Under the pieces are notes generated by a model. It searched no databases, had not been told where the DNA came from, and saw only the letters and a program-made list of their open reading frames with translations. Of a stretch of DNA of 15,131 nt, positions 13,053 through 15,131 are shown in pieces (the first letter of the stretch is position 1; each line of letters begins with the position of its first letter). Location: NCBI GenBank assembly GCA_913056425.1, contig CAJXLR010000016.1, positions 1 through 15,131 of the forward strand, read 5' to 3'. The position numbers were made by a program, and so were the translations under genes. The DNA comes from an uncultured Bacteroidota bacterium. Its GTDB lineage: Bacteria; Bacteroidota; Bacteroidia; NS11-12g; UBA9320.

Positions 13053-13971
13053 GCGGAATATTGGAGTCCTTTATGATATACAACGGTCGGCCCTTAATGT
13101 TTTCGTTAATCCGACTTACATATTCTCCGATAATCCCAATACCAATTAACTGGATGCCACCTATAAAAATCATGGTAATCATTTGCGACGCCCAACCTGG
13201 CTCATATCCTTCGCTGTAGTATTTTGACCAGAGCGTATATAAAATCAGATTGAAACCAACAAATGCAAATAAGAACCCGGATAGTGTTGCAATCTTTAAC
13301 GGCCAATTGCTAAATGATGTGATCCCATCCAATGCAAAACGAATCATTTTTCGGTACGTGTAGCCTGTTTGGCCACTCATACGCTGATCTCGTTTGTAGG
13401 TGACGAATGTTTGGTTGAACCCAATCCAACTTATCTGACCCCGCAAGAACTTATGTTGCTCCGGCATATTGACCAGCTCGTCGACTACCTTTCGGTCGAT
13501 AATCCGAAAATCTCCGGTATCCACAGGTATGTCGATATTGGTAATCCTATTCAGGATTCGATAGAAGTATTTGGCGGTTGCCTTTTTAAGGAAGGACTCT
13601 CCTTTTCGTTGTTCTCGCTGAGCGTAAACAACTTCATAACCTTCAAGGCTTTTCAGGTACAAATCTTCAATCACTTCAGGTGGATCCTGGCCATCGGCAT
13701 CTATTATCACTACCTTCTCCCCTTCTGCGTAATCCAATCCGGCACTCACGGCAATTTGATGACCGAAGTTGCGACTGAAATGGATGAACCTCACGTCCGA
13801 ATGTTCTTTTGCAAGCTTCTCCAGCACTACAGCGCTCTCATCCTGGCTTCCATCATTCACATAGATGTATTCACGCTTCAAATTAAGCTTATCCATAACG
13901 GCGGTTAGCCGCTCATACATGGGCAGGATATTCTTTTCCTCGTTGTAAATCGGGATTACTACCGAAATCAT
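13039..13971 (-). CDS. Family 2 glycosyltransferase, polyprenyl-phosphate sugar transferase type (DPM1/GtrB-like)
   Basis: This 310-residue protein has a GT-A catalytic domain at the N-terminus and two membrane helices at the C-terminus (about 224-246 and 262-286). Visible motifs are VVIPIYNEEKNI (4-15), YVNDGSQDES (37-46), the DXD-type VVIIDADGQDPPE (87-99), and DTGDFRIIDR (151-160) with KFLRG (174-178). This is the layout of DPM1/GtrB-like enzymes. They transfer a sugar from a nucleotide donor to polyprenyl phosphate at the cytoplasmic face of the inner membrane, so that it can be flipped and used for O-antigen, lipid A or glycan decoration. The sugar cannot be inferred. The gene leads a two-gene leftward unit. 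TTTCTTTG (13976-13983), one mismatch from the -7 consensus, ends 4 nt before the ATG. Confidence 0.93.
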   Translation of the reverse strand: MISVVIPIYNEEKNILPMYERLTAVMDKLNLKREYIYVNDGSQDESAVVLEKLAKEHSDVRFIHFSRNFGHQIAVSAGLDYAEGEKVVIIDADGQDPPEVIEDLYLKSLEGYEVVYAQREQRKGESFLKKATAKYFYRILNRITNIDIPVDTGDFRIIDRKVVDELVNMPEQHKFLRGQISWIGFNQTFVTYKRDQRMSGQTGYTYRKMIRFALDGITSFSNWPLKIATLSGFLFAFVGFNLILYTLWSKYYSEGYEPGWASQMITMIFIGGIQLIGIGIIGEYVSRINENIKGRPLYIIKDSNIPHASN

Positions 13972-13994
13972 AGTTCAAAGAAACGATAAATGCC

Positions 13995-14009
13995 TCAATG
14001 ATACATTGA
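13995..14009. repeat. Short dyad TCAATG-ATA-CATTGA upstream of the GT2 gene
   Basis: This is a perfect 6-bp inverted repeat with a 3-nt spacer, 24 bp upstream of the GT2 start codon. Its position would suit an operator. However, the surroundings are full of TGATTGAATGATT-like words that yield dyads by chance, so a regulatory role is only possible. Confidence 0.3.
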
Positions 14010-14020
14010 TGCGATGATTT

Positions 14021-14090
14021 AATGATTGGATGATTGGGTGACTGAATCATTGAATGGTTGCTGTTAGCTTATAGCCGTTAGCCGTTAGCA
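14021..14090. repeat. Diverged 70-bp direct repeat, copy 1
   Basis: It begins with AATGATTGGA and ends with GCCGTTAGCA. Copy 2, 230 bp further on, has the same ends and the same length; position by position 57 of 70 bases are identical with no gap needed. The last 20 bases carry the sub-repeat GCCGTTA twice. Confidence 0.75.
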
Positions 14091-14179
14091 GGCTCGTGTA
14101 AAACTAGACTTTGCATGTTCGGCAAACATTCGTGCATACGTTCCGCGTGTCCAGCATTCGTGAATTCGTGGCTCAATAC

Positions 14180-14202
14180 TCGGTGGGCTGAAGCCACACC
14201 GA
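14180..14202. repeat. Small imperfect hairpin in the spacer
   Basis: TCGGTG plus GGC pairs with GCC plus CACCGA, with a single bulged A in the right arm and a TGAA loop. No U-tract follows on either strand, so it is not an obvious terminator. It lies between the two 70-bp repeats. Confidence 0.35.
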
Positions 14203-14250
14203 AGCAGATGAATTCTTTGTGAGAACAATGCAAGAATGCGTGAGTGCTTG

Positions 14251-14320
14251 AATGATTGGATCACTCTGTGACTAAATGATTGAATGATCGCTGCTTGCTT
14301 TTAGCCATTGGCCGTTAGCA
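14251..14320. repeat. Diverged 70-bp direct repeat, copy 2
   Basis: Same orientation as the copy at 14021-14090, with identical first ten and last ten bases and 81% identity overall. It is preceded by GAATGCGTGAGTG (14234-14246), a word that recurs with one change at 12432-12444, after the CorC-like gene. Confidence 0.75.
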
Positions 14321-14447
14321 AATTTTCAATTCTCCACTTTCCACTTTCAACTTCCATTCCCTCAACCTGTAACTTTCAACCTACATCCACGTAATAAAGA
14401 TGTATTTGGTAAATATCCCTAAAACTTTATCGCTCATCTATTCACCC

Positions 14448-14462
14448 TGCCCAATGTGGGCA
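14448..14462. promoter_or_regulatory. Operator-like dyad TGCCCA-ATG-TGGGCA
   Basis: This is a perfect 6-bp inverted repeat with a 3-nt spacer, ending 7 nt before the -7 box at 14470-14477. It sits about where the -33 contact would be, so a bound protein could block or assist polymerase (inference). No known regulator site was recognised. Confidence 0.4.
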
Positions 14463-14469
14463 TTAAATG

Positions 14470-14477
14470 TATATTTG
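14470..14477 (+). promoter_or_regulatory. -7 promoter box TATATTTG of the coiled-coil gene
   Basis: This is an exact TAnnTTTG match, 27 nt before the ATG at 14505, giving a leader of about 20 nt. That makes it the longest leader among the boxes in this window. No TTG at -33 is present; a dyad occupies that region. Confidence 0.55.
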
Positions 14478-14504
14478 GGCAACTCTATTAATGAATTGTA
14501 AAAC

Positions 14505-15131
14505 ATGTCAGACTCCTTTGATTTACTTGACCAACTGGGCGACGAAAAAAAAGTAGAAACCCTAAAAGCTAAACTTGAAAAGAAAACCAACGAAGACATC
14601 GCTTCAAAACTTGATAAAATTGAAGCGGATATCGAGAAAGCCGTTGGTGAAAACCGATCTTCAGAAGAGATTGTAACCGGTATAATCAATGCCAACTTTG
14701 ATTCGCTGAATGGCGATGTTGAAGAAACCGAACAAGACCTCCAAGAACTGATGCTCCACCTGCGATCTATGCTAGATAGCTGTGGAGGAGAATTCTCCAA
14801 ACTGCAAGAACTTAATGCTTCTGAGCAGAAGCTTGTTGACGACGCCACTAAAGCTCGTCAGGACGCCGAACAAGAGCTTAAAGACGCAGAGAACATGTCC
14901 AACTTGTGGAACATCTTCTTCGGATACAAAAACAGCAAGGTGCGCCGCTCAAAGGCCGGCCTTGAGAAAATGATTGCTGGATTCAAAGCTGCAGAAACAG
15001 AAGCGAACAAACGATACCGCGACCGACTAAAGAATGCGGACATTGGCGAAAGCCTCAACCGAATTATTTCGCAAGTTCAAGGCATGGTGGGCATTGTCGA
15101 GAATATGATTCTGGATGTGGACGAGCAAATC
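14505..15131 (+). CDS. Coiled-coil-rich protein of unknown function, 5' part (runs off the window)
   Basis: An open frame of 209 codons continues to the window edge without a stop. The product starts MSDSFDLLDQLGDEKK, has no signal peptide, and is very rich in charged residues (E, D, K). Helical heptad-like stretches are about residues 14-50, 68-132 (QELNASEQKLVDDATKARQD region) and 150-178. A short hydrophobic patch, NLWNIFFGY (133-141), breaks the last two and could be a buried turn or a membrane-touching element, but it is too short to span a membrane. I recognise no family; the visible part has no P-loop, nuclease or metal motif. The ATG follows a perfect -7 box by 27 nt. Base composition and codon use look like those of its neighbours, so there is no sign of recent transfer. 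Confidence 0.75.
   Translation, partial: MSDSFDLLDQLGDEKKVETLKAKLEKKTNEDIASKLDKIEADIEKAVGENRSSEEIVTGIINANFDSLNGDVEETEQDLQELMLHLRSMLDSCGGEFSKLQELNASEQKLVDDATKARQDAEQELKDAENMSNLWNIFFGYKNSKVRRSKAGLEKMIAGFKAAETEANKRYRDRLKNADIGESLNRIISQVQGMVGIVENMILDVDEQI

Larger units (their letters stand above)
13972..14504. other. 533-bp non-coding spacer with degenerate repeats
   Basis: This stretch separates the leftward GT2 gene from the rightward gene at 14505 and contains no convincing coding frame or RNA gene. It holds a small dyad near the GT2 start, two diverged 70-bp direct repeats, words such as CATTCGTG (14127, 14155), a 23-nt hairpin (14180-14202), a pyrimidine-rich run (14330-14392: TTCAACTT, CTTTCAACCTACATCC) and a promoter-like end. 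The look is that of decaying low-complexity intergenic DNA. Confidence 0.8.

Noticed and set aside
14180..14202. Hairpin as a terminator or small RNA
   Set aside because: No T-run on either strand and no promoter nearby; kept only as a low-confidence repeat.
13972..14504. CRISPR array in the repeat-bearing spacer
   Set aside because: There are only two 70-bp copies, 81% identical, without regular spacers or cas genes.
14438..14848. Minus-strand 136-codon serine-rich frame overlapping the right-edge gene
   Set aside because: Ser/Phe-rich low-complexity product typical of the reverse of a Glu/Lys-rich coding strand; the plus-strand frame has a promoter and longer extent.

Overview
This window looks like chromosomal DNA of a Bacteroidota member, most likely a flavobacterium-like or cryomorph-like marine lineage. 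The basis is gene content (a PorP/SprF-family outer-membrane protein of type IX secretion, Bacteroidota-type TPR and GT2 proteins, a monomeric isocitrate dehydrogenase). Six genes also carry a perfect Bacteroidota -7 promoter box (TAnnTTTG) just upstream of the start, and clear Shine-Dalgarno sequences are lacking. There are no rRNA or tRNA genes, no CRISPR array, no transposase and no phage genes. Most genes are housekeeping, and the species cannot be named from the sequence alone.

Left part (1-5410): the 5' end of lpxK (lipid A 4'-kinase) runs leftward off the window. It diverges from a nif3-like gene, which is followed after 5 bp by a coiled-coil/C4 zinc-ribbon gene. Next comes a cluster of an exported TPR protein, a small lipoprotein and fabD (malonyl-CoA:ACP transacylase). 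The lipoprotein stop overlaps the fabD start (TAATG), and a strong hairpin terminator closes the cluster.

Middle (5411-11003): a 263-bp spacer holds a perfect 32-bp palindrome. After it, four leftward genes follow: icd (monomeric NADP isocitrate dehydrogenase, with its own terminator), a solitary PorP/SprF-like gene, an FtsB/DivIC-like division gene and gltX (glutamyl-tRNA synthetase). gltX and ftsB probably form one transcript.

Right part (11004-15131): a CorC/HlyC-type CNNM-CBS membrane protein diverges from gltX. It converges on a leftward two-gene unit, a GT2 polyprenyl-phosphate sugar transferase overlapping by 14 nt a conserved-looking protein of unknown function. A 533-bp non-coding stretch follows, with a diverged 70-bp direct repeat (57/70 identical), low-complexity words and a short dyad next to a -7 box. 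The window ends inside a rightward gene for a coiled-coil-rich protein that I do not recognise.

I found no convincing evidence of a new multi-gene system. The items most worth a second look are the 32-bp palindrome, -7 boxes placed so close to start codons that leaderless mRNAs are likely, the GT2/unknown gene pair, the repeat-bearing spacer and the unrecognised gene at the right edge.
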